From the NCBI GenBank assembly GCA_009780315.1, contig WRAH01000022.1:1-45068 (forward strand): 45,068 nt of DNA, written 5' to 3'. The notes under the pieces are model-generated. The model did no database searches. It saw only the letters and a list, made by a program, of their open reading frames with translations, and had not been told where the DNA came from. A program made the translations under genes and the position numbers. Positions 6,588 to 16,050 of this stretch are shown here, piece by piece. Source of the stretch: Defluviitaleaceae bacterium. GTDB taxonomy: Bacteria > Bacillota > Clostridia > Lachnospirales > WQUN01. Numbering within the stretch: position 1 is the stretch's first letter; every line of letters starts with the position of its first letter.

Positions 6588-9500
6588 TTAATCTAACAAC
6601 CCCATAACCCGTGCAAGATTTATTACAGCTTCTAATGCTTCAATTCTAGTTGCAGACTCTAATGGGCGGAAAGTTGAATCTGGATGCCCCGAAACAATGC
6701 TAAAATTCATTGCCTGTTGTATAGCTGGCAAGTGATGTCCGCTGAACTGGGCTGAATCTAAGAACGCGCCGCTAATAGAAACAAACTCTGCTTGACGTAC
6801 AGGTGTGCCAAGGCTTGTGGCAGTGCCAACAATGGCAGCCATTTCTTGTCGGGAAATTGGTGTATTGGGTGAAAAATTATCACTATCCCATAGGCCTAAA
6901 AGCCCTGCATGATTGGCTCGGCTTATGCCATCATAAAAAGCATGACCTTGTGGAATATCTGCAAAGCCTGATGTTGCAACAGCGGCACGGGGTAATTGTA
7001 ATGCATTGGCTAACAATTGAACAAACTCGCCACGGGTGGTCACTGCATTAAAATTCAAATTGCCAACATTGGCTACAAGTGCAGAATATGCGGCAGTGTA
7101 AGCTTGTTCAAAGCCCCAGTGATGGCGTGGAATATCCTCAAAAAATGCATTGTTATGCACGATGCCGTGAACACCTGTGAAAATCGAACGTGTAGTGATT
7201 TCATTGGCAGTGAATGCACGATAAGGGGCAAATTCAATCCGCTGGGGATGAAAAAACATTCCCCCGGGGCGAATATGTGACCCTGTGCCCATGATAACAA
7301 AGGTCATGTCCATTGGACGGGTAAATTCTTGTGCAGTGAAGAAAACTTCATCAGTTACAGCATTGATAAACTCTACACGAAGTTCTACTAACGGACTTAA
7401 AATTTGTCCGTATGGATAAACTGAGTGGAACATATTGTTATGGGCTTCTACATCACTTCTATCAATCAAGCTAAAACGCACATCGACTTGGTCGTAAAGC
7501 AGTCCGCTATTGATAATTGCTGACCTTCCGCCCAAAATCATATCTAAGACATCTGTAGGAATGTTTAAACGTGCTAAATGTGTATGGGCTTCAAAACCTT
7601 GATTAGGCATTCTCCAAGATAAATAATCTAATACATGGGCGCGTACGGTTAAAGTTGCTTGGCCGCCCATGACACTAGGGTTTACACGTGCCAGCCCAAT
7701 ATCCCATGGGAGTGTATTGACATCAATAGCTACATTTCCAGTCAAGTACATGAAATTCATATCAGGCTGTGGAAGCATTGGCGGCGGCATGGGTGCAGGG
7801 CCTGGGTCAACAGGTGGTTCAATAATCGCTAAATCATTCGTTGTGTCAATAATAATCATTGCAACTGTAGGATTTGCGCCAATTCGCATTTCAAATGTTA
7901 AATCCCACGCACCTTCGGGTAAACGGGAAAGAAAAGACCTGTGAATTGTAAAATTGCTGCCAGAGCGTGTGAAGTCCACACCATCCTCTAGTTCAACACT
8001 GCCATAGAACACACCGCGGAGTGCTTGGCGTAAATCCATGCCAATGTGAACATCACGATGTAGTTCCCCAGATGGATTCAAGTCGAAAATGATAGAACCC
8101 GTCATGGCAACTGCGCTGTTGCCCACAGGGCCAACCAGCAATGTATCCCTGCCGTTAACACCTACAGGGAAATTGCTATTGCGGATGTTTCGTGGCGGAA
8201 TGGTGGTAGGCGCAAAGAGTAGATACGTTTCATTTTCATCATGTGAAGTTCGACTGGGCGCACCATAAATGGGTACAGCTACTACTGTGTCACTAATGCG
8301 CGTGGCTTCACCTGCACGCAATCCAAAAGGCAGTCTGCCAATTGTAAAATCATTTGGCGTAATTTCATCAGCAAAAACTCCATTTGCCAATGTAAACAAA
8401 ACACGCCCATTGGTTTCTTGCCCTGTGAACAGATTTTCAAGCCCTTCTATAGAAACGTTAATGATTTCAGAAGAAAATGTGATAACAAAATCACGGGTAA
8501 AATCTTCACCAGCACCTAGTCCGTTTGGAATGGTTGCTAGTACGCGGACTGCACCTGAACCAGTTGCATTTAATGAATCACCTGCAAGTGTAACCCCTGT
8601 TGCTGGGTTAAAGGGCTGATTGCTAGGTATAGACCAAGTAATTGTAAAATCACCTGCCGTTGAAGGGTGAGAAGTGCTTATGGCTGTATGATAGTTTAAC
8701 GGAAATACGGTATTTGTCTGCCAGTGCAAGGGAGATAATGAGATGTTAGTGACTCTATGCACTGTCTGTGGGATTGCTGTCCAGTTTGCGGTTACGGTGA
8801 CATTGTTGCTCGGCATAGTGAAGCTGGCATTGGGTTGATTTGTGCTTATAATGTTTGGTGTGGATGTCCAGCTGACGAAGTTGTAACCTGTTCTTGTACC
8901 AGCAACTAAGTGGACTGTTGCACCTGCCTCATAAGCCCCTGCACCGCTTTGCCCAGTCATTGTGCCAGCAGGGTTATTTACAATAGTAACCGTGTACGTC
9001 ACTGGGGTAGGGTCGGCAGTTTGACTAACTGGAAATTGCCCACTGTCAACAGTAGGGGTTATTGCATTGCTAACGATGACATGGAGTGCTTCGCGGGTTG
9101 TCCCTGTGTCATTGTTTGATACAGTCAATTGTACGGTAAGATGTGCAATTGTGGCGGATTGGATACTTATTGAAGATATCCCCGCAGTGACCCAAATGGG
9201 AAGCCCTGTAAGAATGAAATCACCAGCGGTCATATTTGATGCAGTAAAATTTGCACCTTCGATAAGGAACTGGGCATGAATGGTTGCGCCATTTATAACA
9301 ATGTCTTCAAGGGCAGTTAAAGTTGTAGCAGTAGGTACAATTGAAGTGATGGTGGGGGGGAGTTCAGGCTCAAAAGCACGTTGTATTACGCGTAATTCGC
9401 CTACACTACCACCATTTGTCCCATGTATGCCTAAATCATAGGTAATTCTAAAATATACTGGCCCCCGTTGCGCCCCAGTATTGGGGAGTATTTCGTAAGG

Positions 9501-11042
9501 AATGGTAAATACAGCACTTGTGCCTGTTGGATTAGCAACAAAGTCGGCGTAGTTTTGCCAATTGTTGGCAGGTGAAAGCCATGCACCTGGATTAGGGGCT
9601 GTTATAAAATTATCAATAGCAAGTAAGTCTAAGTTTTCACCAGCAACATTAAATTCTGCATATTGGTGTGACACACCTGCTACTGGGATATTTTCAAAAA
9701 AAGTAGCTGTAGCCGCAGTGGGTGTAATGGATGTAATCGATGCCATGGGTACACCTCCTATGATTTCTACCGGTACTAGCCGATTGGTGGTCGTTCCATC
9801 ACCAAGTTGACCTTCGGTGTTTCTACCCCATCCCCAAAGGCTTCCGTCTCGCCTAATGCCCATGGAATGACTGCTTCCAGCGGACACCATAATCCAATCA
9901 GAGTCCGTACCAACACGCTCAAGGTGATTCGTTGATGTCGTATTGCCCCGTCCAAGGCGACCTTCTGCGCCATTACCTCCAGCAAAAAGTTGCCCAGCAT
10001 TGTCAATGGCCAAAACATGCGCCCGAGCCGTTGTACCAAATGGTGTGCCTATGGCAACATCTTCCCACGTGAGTCCGCTACCAATAACAGATGTATCACG
10101 CATTTGGTTTGGCACATTTGGGTCATCTGCACTAGCACTTGGCAACGTACGATTTTCCACATGTAAATAACCCCAAAACCAAAGTGTACCATCATTTTTT
10201 ATACCCCATGATGAACTTGTGGTTTCAAAAGTCGTATTTGCATCAAATCCACCGCCTGCAAAAACCCGTGCAAAGTTGTCGCCATCGTAAAGATGTGATG
10301 GTAAATTTACAGACCTTCCATTTTGAGGTGCAGAAAAAGTAGTTTCAGCCAGTTGATTTTGAACATTCTCACCAAATCCCCAAACTTCTCCATTGGCACG
10401 AACCGCAAGGGCGTAGCTAGAACCAGCTGCAACATATACCCAATCAGAATAGATAGTCATAGGTTGCAAAGGTATAAGACTTGCACTTGCACCGCCGCCT
10501 TGACCAAGTTGACCTGATTGATTGCTACCCCATGCCCACAAAGTTCCATCATCGGCTATTGCAATTGTAAAATCTCCGCCTGCCGCTGCCGCAAGCCAAT
10601 AGCCGTTACCGATACGCGCTGGACTTGCGTGAATTGAACCCGTACCCATAGTCGCTCCGGTGCCAACTCTACCAAATAAGTTCATCCCCCAGCCCCAAAG
10701 AGAGCCATCTGTTTGCATAGCAATCGTATGCATATATCCTGCCGAAACGCTGTACCAATCATAACTATTGCCAACCCGTGTTGGCAGATTGAACTGTCCG
10801 TCAGTATATGTGCCGCCAAGCCCAAGTCTGCCTGCAGGAAGTCCCCCTAAATTATTATTACCCCAAGCCCAAAGGCTTCCGTCTTCCATAATGGCAAAGG
10901 TACTGTTGCCGCCTGCCGAAACATAAGCAACCCTGCCTTCAGGCACAGCCACAAGGGGCGAACCCATGATGTGAACGGGCATTATTCCAATCACCATGAT
11001 AAGTGTTAAAAGCAGTGCAAAGATTTTTTTATGTGCGTACAT
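6588..11042 (-). CDS. Secreted surface protein: RCC1 propeller, Ig/CBM_X2-like modules, SLH anchor
   Basis: The 1,484-residue product begins with a signal peptide (K-K, then '[16 protein letters not shown]'). About residues 35-430 hold seven RCC1-type repeats, each with an 'SAGxxxxxAxxxDGSLWxWG' core, enough for one seven-blade propeller. Two domains opening with 'ITSI-PTA' follow, then an InlB-B-like repeat ('[20 protein letters not shown]'), a CBM_X2-like segment ('[14 protein letters not shown]') and a Pro-rich linker ('[14 protein letters not shown]'). The C-terminal ~190 residues contain three SLH-like repeats ('FEDIPRHHW', '[12 protein letters not shown]', '[18 protein letters not shown]'), which in the family bind pyruvylated cell-wall polymers. 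The start at 11042 has a 'gggggat' site. The ligand is unknown; it is monocistronic. Confidence 0.88.
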   Translation of the reverse strand: MYAHKKIFALLLTLIMVIGIMPVHIMGSPLVAVPEGRVAYVSAGGNSTFAIMEDGSLWAWGNNNLGGLPAGRLGLGGTYTDGQFNLPTRVGNSYDWYSVSAGYMHTIAMQTDGSLWGWGMNLFGRVGTGATMGTGSIHASPARIGNGYWLAAAAGGDFTIAIADDGTLWAWGSNQSGQLGQGGGASASLIPLQPMTIYSDWVYVAAGSSYALAVRANGEVWGFGENVQNQLAETTFSAPQNGRSVNLPSHLYDGDNFARVFAGGGFDANTTFETTSSSWGIKNDGTLWFWGYLHVENRTLPSASADDPNVPNQMRDTSVIGSGLTWEDVAIGTPFGTTARAHVLAIDNAGQLFAGGNGAEGRLGRGNTTSTNHLERVGTDSDWIMVSAGSSHSMGIRRDGSLWGWGRNTEGQLGDGTTTNRLVPVEIIGGVPMASITSITPTAATATFFENIPVAGVSHQYAEFNVAGENLDLLAIDNFITAPNPGAWLSPANNWQNYADFVANPTGTSAVFTIPYEILPNTGAQRGPVYFRITYDLGIHGTNGGSVGELRVIQRAFEPELPPTITSIVPTATTLTALEDIVINGATIHAQFLIEGANFTASNMTAGDFILTGLPIWVTAGISSISIQSATIAHLTVQLTVSNNDTGTTREALHVIVSNAITPTVDSGQFPVSQTADPTPVTYTVTIVNNPAGTMTGQSGAGAYEAGATVHLVAGTRTGYNFVSWTSTPNIISTNQPNASFTMPSNNVTVTANWTAIPQTVHRVTNISLSPLHWQTNTVFPLNYHTAISTSHPSTAGDFTITWSIPSNQPFNPATGVTLAGDSLNATGSGAVRVLATIPNGLGAGEDFTRDFVITFSSEIINVSIEGLENLFTGQETNGRVLFTLANGVFADEITPNDFTIGRLPFGLRAGEATRISDTVVAVPIYGAPSRTSHDENETYLLFAPTTIPPRNIRNSNFPVGVNGRDTLLVGPVGNSAVAMTGSIIFDLNPSGELHRDVHIGMDLRQALRGVFYGSVELEDGVDFTRSGSNFTIHRSFLSRLPEGAWDLTFEMRIGANPTVAMIIIDTTNDLAIIEPPVDPGPAPMPPPMLPQPDMNFMYLTGNVAIDVNTLPWDIGLARVNPSVMGGQATLTVRAHVLDYLSWRMPNQGFEAHTHLARLNIPTDVLDMILGGRSAIINSGLLYDQVDVRFSLIDRSDVEAHNNMFHSVYPYGQILSPLVELRVEFINAVTDEVFFTAQEFTRPMDMTFVIMGTGSHIRPGGMFFHPQRIEFAPYRAFTANEITTRSIFTGVHGIVHNNAFFEDIPRHHWGFEQAYTAAYSALVANVGNLNFNAVTTRGEFVQLLANALQLPRAAVATSGFADIPQGHAFYDGISRANHAGLLGLWDSDNFSPNTPISRQEMAAIVGTATSLGTPVRQAEFVSISGAFLDSAQFSGHHLPAIQQAMNFSIVSGHPDSTFRPLESATRIEALEAVINLARVMGLLD

Positions 11043-11077
11043 AAGAAATCCCCCATCCTAAGAAAATGTCTACATGT

Positions 11078-11106
11078 ATAATATCGTACAAAAGAATAAA
11101 TTGCAA
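11078..11106 (-). promoter_or_regulatory. Promoter of the RCC1/SLH surface-protein gene
   Basis: On the minus strand, TTGCAA (11106-11101) and TATTAT (11083-11078) are separated by 17 bp, about 36 bp from the start codon. It lies back to back with the cold-shock gene promoter, only 5 bp away. Confidence 0.6.
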
Positions 11107-11111
11107 AAGGA

Positions 11112-11141
11112 TTGACAATATCTTGGAGTACGTGGTATAAT
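11112..11141 (+). promoter_or_regulatory. Strong sigma-A promoter of the cold-shock gene
   Basis: Consensus TTGACA (11112-11117) and consensus TATAAT (11136-11141) are separated by 18 bp. The predicted leader of about 70 nt contains two small hairpins (CGTCC/GGACG at 11156-11171 and CCGG/CCGG near 11189-11204) before 'taggagg'. Long structured leaders are typical of csp genes. Confidence 0.8.
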
Positions 11142-11220
11142 TTGCAACGTAACTCGTCCACATAAGGACGCCCCTTATTTTTAAAGTCCGGCTTATATAC
11201 CGGGTAGGAGGATTAGCTTC

Positions 11221-11421
11221 ATGAAAACAGGCACAGTAAAATGGTTCAATGCCGAAAAAGGATACGGGTTTATCTCTATCCAAGGCGAAGATGATGTATT
11301 CGTACATTTCTCCGCTATCCAAACCGAAGGCTTTAAAACCCTTGAAGAGGGTCAAGAAGTTCAGTTTGAAGTAGTACAAGGTGCAAAAGGCCCACAAGCC
11401 GCTAACGTTAGCCGCGCCTAG
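11221..11421 (+). CDS. Cold-shock protein (CspA family)
   Basis: A 66-residue single cold-shock domain, the standard family length. RNP1 ('KGYGFISI') and RNP2 ('VFVHFSAI') are both present; these bind single-stranded RNA and DNA. The family melts RNA secondary structure and acts as antiterminator or translation helper after a temperature drop. The start follows 'taggagg' at a good distance. The gene has a consensus promoter, a structured leader and an unusual structured 3' region before its terminator, so it appears to be a highly expressed single-gene transcript. Which csp paralogue it is cannot be told. Confidence 0.96.
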   Translation: MKTGTVKWFNAEKGYGFISIQGEDDVFVHFSAIQTEGFKTLEEGQEVQFEVVQGAKGPQAANVSRA

Positions 11422-11426
11422 TTCTA

Positions 11427-11515
11427 GGTTTGGATGAAGCTCTGTCAATCTACACCGATATGAAATATAGCAGTATGCATTGACAGTAACAAAGATTCAT
11501 CGAATAACCGAAACC
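11427..11515 (+). ncRNA. Structured 3' region of the csp transcript (candidate RNA element)
   Basis: Three nested complementary pairs lie between the csp stop and its terminator: GGTTT (11427-11431) with AAACC (11511-11515), GATGAA (11433-11438) with TTCATC (11496-11501), and CTGTCAAT (11442-11449) with ATTGACAG (11479-11486). The 3'-side internal loops are about 9 nt each and the apical loop 29 nt. The order and spacing suit a long bulged stem. It could be a stability element or a 3'-derived small RNA, and it resembles no named family I recognise. Confidence 0.45.
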
Positions 11516-11519
11516 TTTT

Positions 11520-11554
11520 AATGCCTCTTCTGTTTAACGGAAGAGGCATTTTTT
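11520..11554 (+). terminator. Intrinsic terminator of the csp transcript
   Basis: An 11-bp GC-containing stem (11520-11530 with 11540-11550) with a 9-nt loop runs into a T-run. It ends about 130 bases after the csp stop, so the structured 3' region is included in the transcript. Confidence 0.9.
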
Positions 11555-11584
11555 GAGAATACTGTAAGTGGAGAGGAAGTTTAT

Positions 11585-12205
11585 ATGACACCACGGTTTA
11601 TTGTGCTGGAGGGTTTGGACGGCAGTGGAAAATCTACACAATCAAGAAAACTTGCAAAAAAACTTAGTGATTTAAAAATCCCCAATTTTCACACATGTCA
11701 GCCCAGCCAAGGTTCTGTGGGAAAACAGGCGCGGGCAGTCACTAGGGGGAAATTCTTTTTAGAAGATGAAACCCTTGCATTACTTTTTGCCGCAGACAGA
11801 TATCAACATTATCATGAAGAGATTGCCCCAAGACTTGATAGGGGTGATTATGTGATTTGCGACCGATACTATTATTCAAACATAGCCTATCAAGGCAAAA
11901 ACCCTGCGGCAATGGAGCGTGTGATTGCATATAATCAAGCTGTCATGACTGCGCCGATTAGACGACCAGATATTATTTTTTTCCTTGATATTCCTCCCTC
12001 TGAATGTATGTGCAGGATAACCTCCAGACGCTCAAAAGTCAGTATTTATGAAACATTAACCCGTTTAGAGCAAATGCGTGAACGGTATTTTGCGGCATTT
12101 GAACGCTTGAAAGCGATTGACAACGTAGTGATTATTGATGCTGTAGGCAAATCTTCAAATCAAGTATTTGCTAAAATTTGGTCATGTTTAAAAATTGATG
12201 AATAA
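11585..12205 (+). CDS. tmk: Thymidylate kinase
   Basis: The product is a 206-residue cytosolic kinase that phosphorylates dTMP to dTDP for DNA synthesis. The P-loop 'EGLDGSGKST' lies at about residues 9-18, the substrate-binding 'CDRYYYSNIAYQG' near 98, and an Arg-containing lid segment ('TSRRSKVSIYE') near 148. Length and motif order match the family. The ATG at 11585 has 'ggagagg' 9 bases upstream. The holB gene that often follows tmk is not next; a CwlD-like amidase comes instead, beyond a hairpin. Confidence 0.93.
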   Translation: MTPRFIVLEGLDGSGKSTQSRKLAKKLSDLKIPNFHTCQPSQGSVGKQARAVTRGKFFLEDETLALLFAADRYQHYHEEIAPRLDRGDYVICDRYYYSNIAYQGKNPAAMERVIAYNQAVMTAPIRRPDIIFFLDIPPSECMCRITSRRSKVSIYETLTRLEQMRERYFAAFERLKAIDNVVIIDAVGKSSNQVFAKIWSCLKIDE

Positions 12206-12212
12206 AAAAATC

Positions 12213-12260
12213 CCGCTTTGTACAACATAGTCATTGACTATAAGTAAAAGGCGGTTTTTT
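12213..12260 (+). terminator. Two-tier hairpin between tmk and the amidase gene
   Basis: An outer stem CCGCTTT (12213-12219) pairs with AAGGCGG (12248-12254), with one wobble, and encloses a near-perfect inner palindrome (12227-12241). Six T residues follow, so it can act as tmk terminator. The same 3' arm, AAGGCGG, is the only Shine-Dalgarno candidate for the amidase ATG at 12263, so pairing would also hide that site. Confidence 0.55.
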
Positions 12261-12262
12261 AT

Positions 12263-12961
12263 ATGGATGTATTAAGAATTACAATAAAAATTGCACTGCT
12301 GACATTGCTTGCAATTTGCACAAATGATACAAAAGTTGAAGCAGCTGCCCCAATGCCTCTTTCTAATCGTGTCATTGTTTTAGATGCAGGGCATGGAGGT
12401 TGGGACCCGGGCATGGTACAAAACAAAGTTGAAGAAAAACATATCAATCTAAGTATCTCCCAAAAATTACAAACTTTCTTAGAGCAAGGTGGCGCAACAG
12501 TCATTATCACCCGTTTAGATGATTCTGACTTGGCATCAAATAAATCTGGCGACATGCATGTACGGCGTGTTATTGCCAACGCTAGCCATGCAGATATTTT
12601 TGTTAGCATACACCAAAATGCATTTGCCAGTAAAAAAGTGCATGGTGCCCAAGCATTTTATTTTGATGAATCAGGTAATAGTCAAAGACTTGCCACCGCC
12701 ATACAAGGTCGCTTGCGTGAATTTGCAGACCCTGGTAACAAATTTAAAGCCAAGTCAAACGACAATTACTTTGTACTCAAACAAACAGAAATGCCTGCCG
12801 TCTTGGTAGAATGCGGATTCTTAACCAACCCTGGCGAACGTAGTCGCTTAATCGATGATGCTTACCAAGAAAAAATCGCATGGAGTATCTATTTGGGCAT
12901 TATTGATTACTTTCACACCCCAGTAGATATACCGCCTGCCGAAACAGAAAACGCTGGTTGA
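12263..12961 (+). CDS. cwlD: N-acetylmuramoyl-L-alanine amidase, CwlD-like (spore cortex)
   Basis: A 232-residue Amidase_3 enzyme. An N-terminal hydrophobic export segment ends around 'VEAAAP'. Zinc and catalytic positions are visible: His in 'LDAGHGGWDPG' (about 41-50), Glu in 'VEEKHINLS', His in 'SIHQNAF' (about 115) and Glu in 'VECGFLTN' (about 181). Size, the 'EKHINLS' motif and lack of wall-binding repeats fit CwlD, which strips peptides from muramic acid so that PdaA can make cortex muramic-delta-lactam. A PdaA-like gene is in this same window. The specific CwlD assignment is an inference; a vegetative amidase is possible. Confidence 0.85.
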   Translation: MDVLRITIKIALLTLLAICTNDTKVEAAAPMPLSNRVIVLDAGHGGWDPGMVQNKVEEKHINLSISQKLQTFLEQGGATVIITRLDDSDLASNKSGDMHVRRVIANASHADIFVSIHQNAFASKKVHGAQAFYFDESGNSQRLATAIQGRLREFADPGNKFKAKSNDNYFVLKQTEMPAVLVECGFLTNPGERSRLIDDAYQEKIAWSIYLGIIDYFHTPVDIPPAETENAG

Positions 12962-12977
12962 AAAACCAGCGTTTTTA
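12948..12977 (+). terminator. Terminator overlapping the amidase stop codon
   Basis: A 12-bp stem (12948-12959 with 12964-12975) with a 4-nt loop ends in a T-run. The last codons and stop of the amidase gene form its 5' arm. Confidence 0.85.
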
Positions 12978-13003
12978 TTGTAGAATATAAACTATAAAAA
13001 ATC

Positions 13004-13076
13004 GCATACGTAGCTCAGGGGATAGAGCAACCGCCTCCTAAGCGGTAGGTCGCATGTTCGATTCATGCCGTGTGCA
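13004..13076 (+). tRNA. tRNA-Arg (CCT)
   Basis: Acceptor GCATACG (13004-13010) pairs with CGTGTGC (13069-13075), with one T-G wobble. The D-arm is 'agctcaggggatagagc', the anticodon stem CCGC/GCGG carries loop CTCCTAA with anticodon CCT, and the T-arm has 'tgttcgattca'. Discriminator A; CCA is not encoded. A terminator follows immediately, then the Roco gene. Confidence 0.95.
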
Positions 13077-13088
13077 ATATGTCGTTTT

Positions 13089-13120
13089 AACCCGCATTTT
13101 TGGTGCGGGTTGTTTTTTTT
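13089..13120 (+). terminator. Intrinsic terminator after tRNA-Arg
   Basis: An 8-bp stem (AACCCGCA/TGCGGGTT) with a 7-nt loop is followed by eight T residues, ending just before the -35 box of the Roco gene. Confidence 0.88.
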
Positions 13121-13121
13121 G

Positions 13122-13150
13122 TTGTATACATTTCCGAAATGTAGTATAGT
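13122..13150 (+). promoter_or_regulatory. Promoter of the Roco gene with built-in dyad
   Basis: TTGTAT (13122-13127) and TATAGT (13145-13150) are separated by exactly 17 bp. The spacer is almost entirely a perfect 17-bp dyad (13127-13143; TACATTTC-c-GAAATGTA), so a dimeric regulator bound there would occlude polymerase. A palindromic 8-mer TGTATACA overlaps the -35 (13123-13130) and recurs at 13166-13173 just before the ribosome-binding site. Confidence 0.6.
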
Positions 13151-13184
13151 TAGCTTGTAAATATGTGTATACAGGAGGAATACA

Positions 13185-16040
13185 ATGAATGGATTTGAAG
13201 TGATTGAAAAAATTAAAGCAGAAACAGGGTTAAAAATTAGAATCGGTAGCAGTTTACGTGATGTGGATACAGAAATTGTTGAGCCGATGGTCGAAGATGT
13301 GTCTGTAGAAGTCAAGCATAATGAAATTGAATATATGCGTGTGCGTGATAAAATTGAAATATTAAAACCGTATTTTAAATACTTTAAAAATATTAAAATC
13401 CTTGAATTTTTTGGGATTCCACTGGGCAATGATTTGGAATTTCTAGGGCATTGCAAAAGGCTTACTTCGCTGACTATACAAAGAGTGGGGCTTAAACGCG
13501 TTCCTGAATGTGTATGCAATCTAAAAAATCTTGAATACCTTGCTTTAAGTCAAAATCAGCTAAGTGAACTGCCGGATGCTATAGGCAATCTCACCAATCT
13601 TAAAATACTTTACTTATGGGAAAACGATTTTACAGACTTACCAAAATCCATAAGTAAATTAACAAATTTAACCGAACTTTCTTTAATCAGAACCAATATA
13701 GCAAACCTGCCAAGTCCTGTTTTCCACTTGACCAATCTAATCAAACTTTTTATCTCACAAACAGAAATAAAAACCATCCCTCATGAAATATCAAAACTTA
13801 AAAAACTTGAGGTACTCTATATGAGTCCCAGTAAAATGGACACATTTCCTTCTGCCGTCCTTGGGCTAAAAAGTATAAAACATCTTGATTTATCATATAA
13901 TGTATTTGAATCAATACCAAAAGAAATACTCAATTTAGGACTTCCTTTTATAAGGAATAATGATGCTTTGACATATGAAGAATCTGGTATTTTAATGTAC
14001 GACCTACAACTTCAAGAAATGGATGCAAATATGTTCTCAAAAGACCGTAAACATATTGAAGAATATTATAATGAGCTGGAAAAAGAACAGCCAATTTTGT
14101 TAAATGAAACGCGGGTTATTTTTATAGGCAATGGCGATGCAGGGAAGACAAGCATCATCAGAAGATTGATAACAGGTGAGTTTGAAAAAATTTCTGGTGG
14201 AACAAAGGGTATTCTCATTGAAAAGCATGATTTTGAAATCATTGACGAAAAAGGCCCGCGTACCACTACAGTAAACTTCTGGGACTTTGGTGGGCAAGAA
14301 ATCATGCACTCTATGCATGAATTTTTCCTTAGTGAACGATGTTTATATATTGTCGTACTAGACGGGCGGCGGGACGAGCGGCCTGAAAAATGGCTTGACC
14401 TTGTAAAACAATATGGTAAAGATTCACCAGTCATGGTGGTTATGAACAAAATGGATCAACCTGGTGCTAGGGGCGTTGATGAAGTTCATTATAGAAGAGA
14501 ATATAAAAAGCATTTCCCACAACTGTATTTCAGCAATATTTCATGTGAGAGTGGTGAAAATTTTGATAAATTCAAATCAGATTTTCTGGAGTTCATAAAA
14601 AATACAAAAGCCTATAACAAGCGTTTCCCAGCCCGTTGGGCGAGAATCAAAAAAGCATTAACAGAAATGCAGGACAATGTAAACTACATTGATGAAAGTC
14701 AGTTTGGACAATACTGCAATAACGAAGGCATAACGAATCCGTTTAATCAAAAAATATTATTGGAGTGGCTCAATGACTTGGGTGTATGCTTTAACTATAA
14801 AAGCAAAAACCTCATAGGGGCTGTAGACGAATTTAAAGTACTTCGTCCAGAATGGATTACCAATGGTATATATAAAATCATTACATCTAAAAAATCCCAA
14901 GATAAAAATGGATTTTTACCTCACGGCTTAGTGAAAGAAATTCTAACCACTGAAGAGGGGGAAAATGCGAAATATAATAATATAGAAAAAGATTTTATTT
15001 TAGGCATGATGCGGGACTTTGAATTATCCTTTACAGTAGATAATACAGAGTTTATACCTATGCTTGCCCAAAAGAATGAACCTGAAGAAATACCCATTGA
15101 TTACAATAAGGCTGTACACTTTAAAATTGATTATGGCGAGTCATTGCCTACCGCCATACTGTATCAATTTGTAGTGCGCATGGAGCGGCACATAAATCCT
15201 AAATATACATGGGTAAGAGGGTGCTTTTTAGAAGATAAGCAAAACCATAAGTTTAAAGCCTTAGTGCGCTTTGGCAAGAATAGTAATGAGTTGCAAATAT
15301 ATGTGGAAGGAGAAAGCGACGCGGTGACTTCGCACCTATCCCATATACGCCTTCAATTGGGGGACATACAAAAAAGGATAAAGTTAACTCCCAAAGAGTA
15401 TATTGAATATCATCATACCAATGGAGACAAGGTATTGATTGACTATAATAGAGCGCTTCATATGATGAAACTTGGTAATGCAACTGACTTCATTTATGAA
15501 TTAGGCGAACATGTCCCATTAGTAGAGGTGCTAAAGTTTTACAATCCTCAACTTACAAGAGAAATCCTTGAGAATACCATCAATGAACAACGTAATAAGC
15601 TTAAACAGCATGGCGATGTTAATGAATTGTTGCGGAAAATGAGAGCAATGGTAGAGCTGCTTGATGCAACATCATCAGGCTTGTTAAGCCGATTAGAGAA
15701 AACGACCACAGCATTAGAGAAATCTACCACTTTGCAAATAGAACAATTTGAGAAAGTGCAGTCGTTTTTAGATACCAATAAAGATGCAATAGACAATATT
15801 GGAAATGATGAACTTCTGACGGCAATAAAAGAACTTCGTCATGCAATAGATAAAAAAGATGAGCAATCTGCCAAAGAAAAATCACTTAAACTAATGTCTG
15901 TATTAAGTGATGTCATTACAGTCGGCTCAACCATTGCCAAAGCAGGCTCTGTAGTGTATAAGGTAGCGAACTCACCAGTGACCCATGGTATTATCCAAGG
16001 GCTTTCGGAAGTGATGATAGCTTTACAACCCTATATGTAA
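13185..16040 (+). CDS. LRR-Roc-COR (Roco) GTPase with helical C-terminal tail
   Basis: The product has 951 residues and no signal peptide. After a short N-terminal helix, leucine-rich repeats of about 23 residues occupy roughly residues 65-260 ('LxxLxLxxNxLxxLPxxIxNLxNL'). A Ras-like Roc domain follows, with P-loop 'GNGDAGKTS' (about 315), switch II 'DFGGQE' (about 366) and base-recognition 'NKMD' (about 420), all intact. The COR region spans about 480-790. A charged coiled coil (about 800-880) leads to a hydrophobic or amphipathic tail ('VLSDVITVGSTIAKAG...') that could touch membranes. Roco proteins dimerise through COR and act as GTP-regulated switches. The gene stands alone, with its own promoter, operator-like dyad and terminator, next to a tRNA gene, and looks more A+T-rich than its neighbours. 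Start supported by 'aggagg'. Confidence 0.93.
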   Translation: MNGFEVIEKIKAETGLKIRIGSSLRDVDTEIVEPMVEDVSVEVKHNEIEYMRVRDKIEILKPYFKYFKNIKILEFFGIPLGNDLEFLGHCKRLTSLTIQRVGLKRVPECVCNLKNLEYLALSQNQLSELPDAIGNLTNLKILYLWENDFTDLPKSISKLTNLTELSLIRTNIANLPSPVFHLTNLIKLFISQTEIKTIPHEISKLKKLEVLYMSPSKMDTFPSAVLGLKSIKHLDLSYNVFESIPKEILNLGLPFIRNNDALTYEESGILMYDLQLQEMDANMFSKDRKHIEEYYNELEKEQPILLNETRVIFIGNGDAGKTSIIRRLITGEFEKISGGTKGILIEKHDFEIIDEKGPRTTTVNFWDFGGQEIMHSMHEFFLSERCLYIVVLDGRRDERPEKWLDLVKQYGKDSPVMVVMNKMDQPGARGVDEVHYRREYKKHFPQLYFSNISCESGENFDKFKSDFLEFIKNTKAYNKRFPARWARIKKALTEMQDNVNYIDESQFGQYCNNEGITNPFNQKILLEWLNDLGVCFNYKSKNLIGAVDEFKVLRPEWITNGIYKIITSKKSQDKNGFLPHGLVKEILTTEEGENAKYNNIEKDFILGMMRDFELSFTVDNTEFIPMLAQKNEPEEIPIDYNKAVHFKIDYGESLPTAILYQFVVRMERHINPKYTWVRGCFLEDKQNHKFKALVRFGKNSNELQIYVEGESDAVTSHLSHIRLQLGDIQKRIKLTPKEYIEYHHTNGDKVLIDYNRALHMMKLGNATDFIYELGEHVPLVEVLKFYNPQLTREILENTINEQRNKLKQHGDVNELLRKMRAMVELLDATSSGLLSRLEKTTTALEKSTTLQIEQFEKVQSFLDTNKDAIDNIGNDELLTAIKELRHAIDKKDEQSAKEKSLKLMSVLSDVITVGSTIAKAGSVVYKVANSPVTHGIIQGLSEVMIALQPYM

Positions 16041-16050
16041 GCAATAAAAA

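Noticed and set aside
11029..11448. A 139-codon minus-strand frame across the csp gene
   Set aside because: It is antisense to a perfect cold-shock protein with consensus promoter and shows no family pattern or ribosome-binding site.
12992..13519. A 175-codon minus-strand frame over tRNA-Arg and the Roco start
   Set aside because: It covers the tRNA, terminator and promoter on the other strand; composition is that of a shadow frame.
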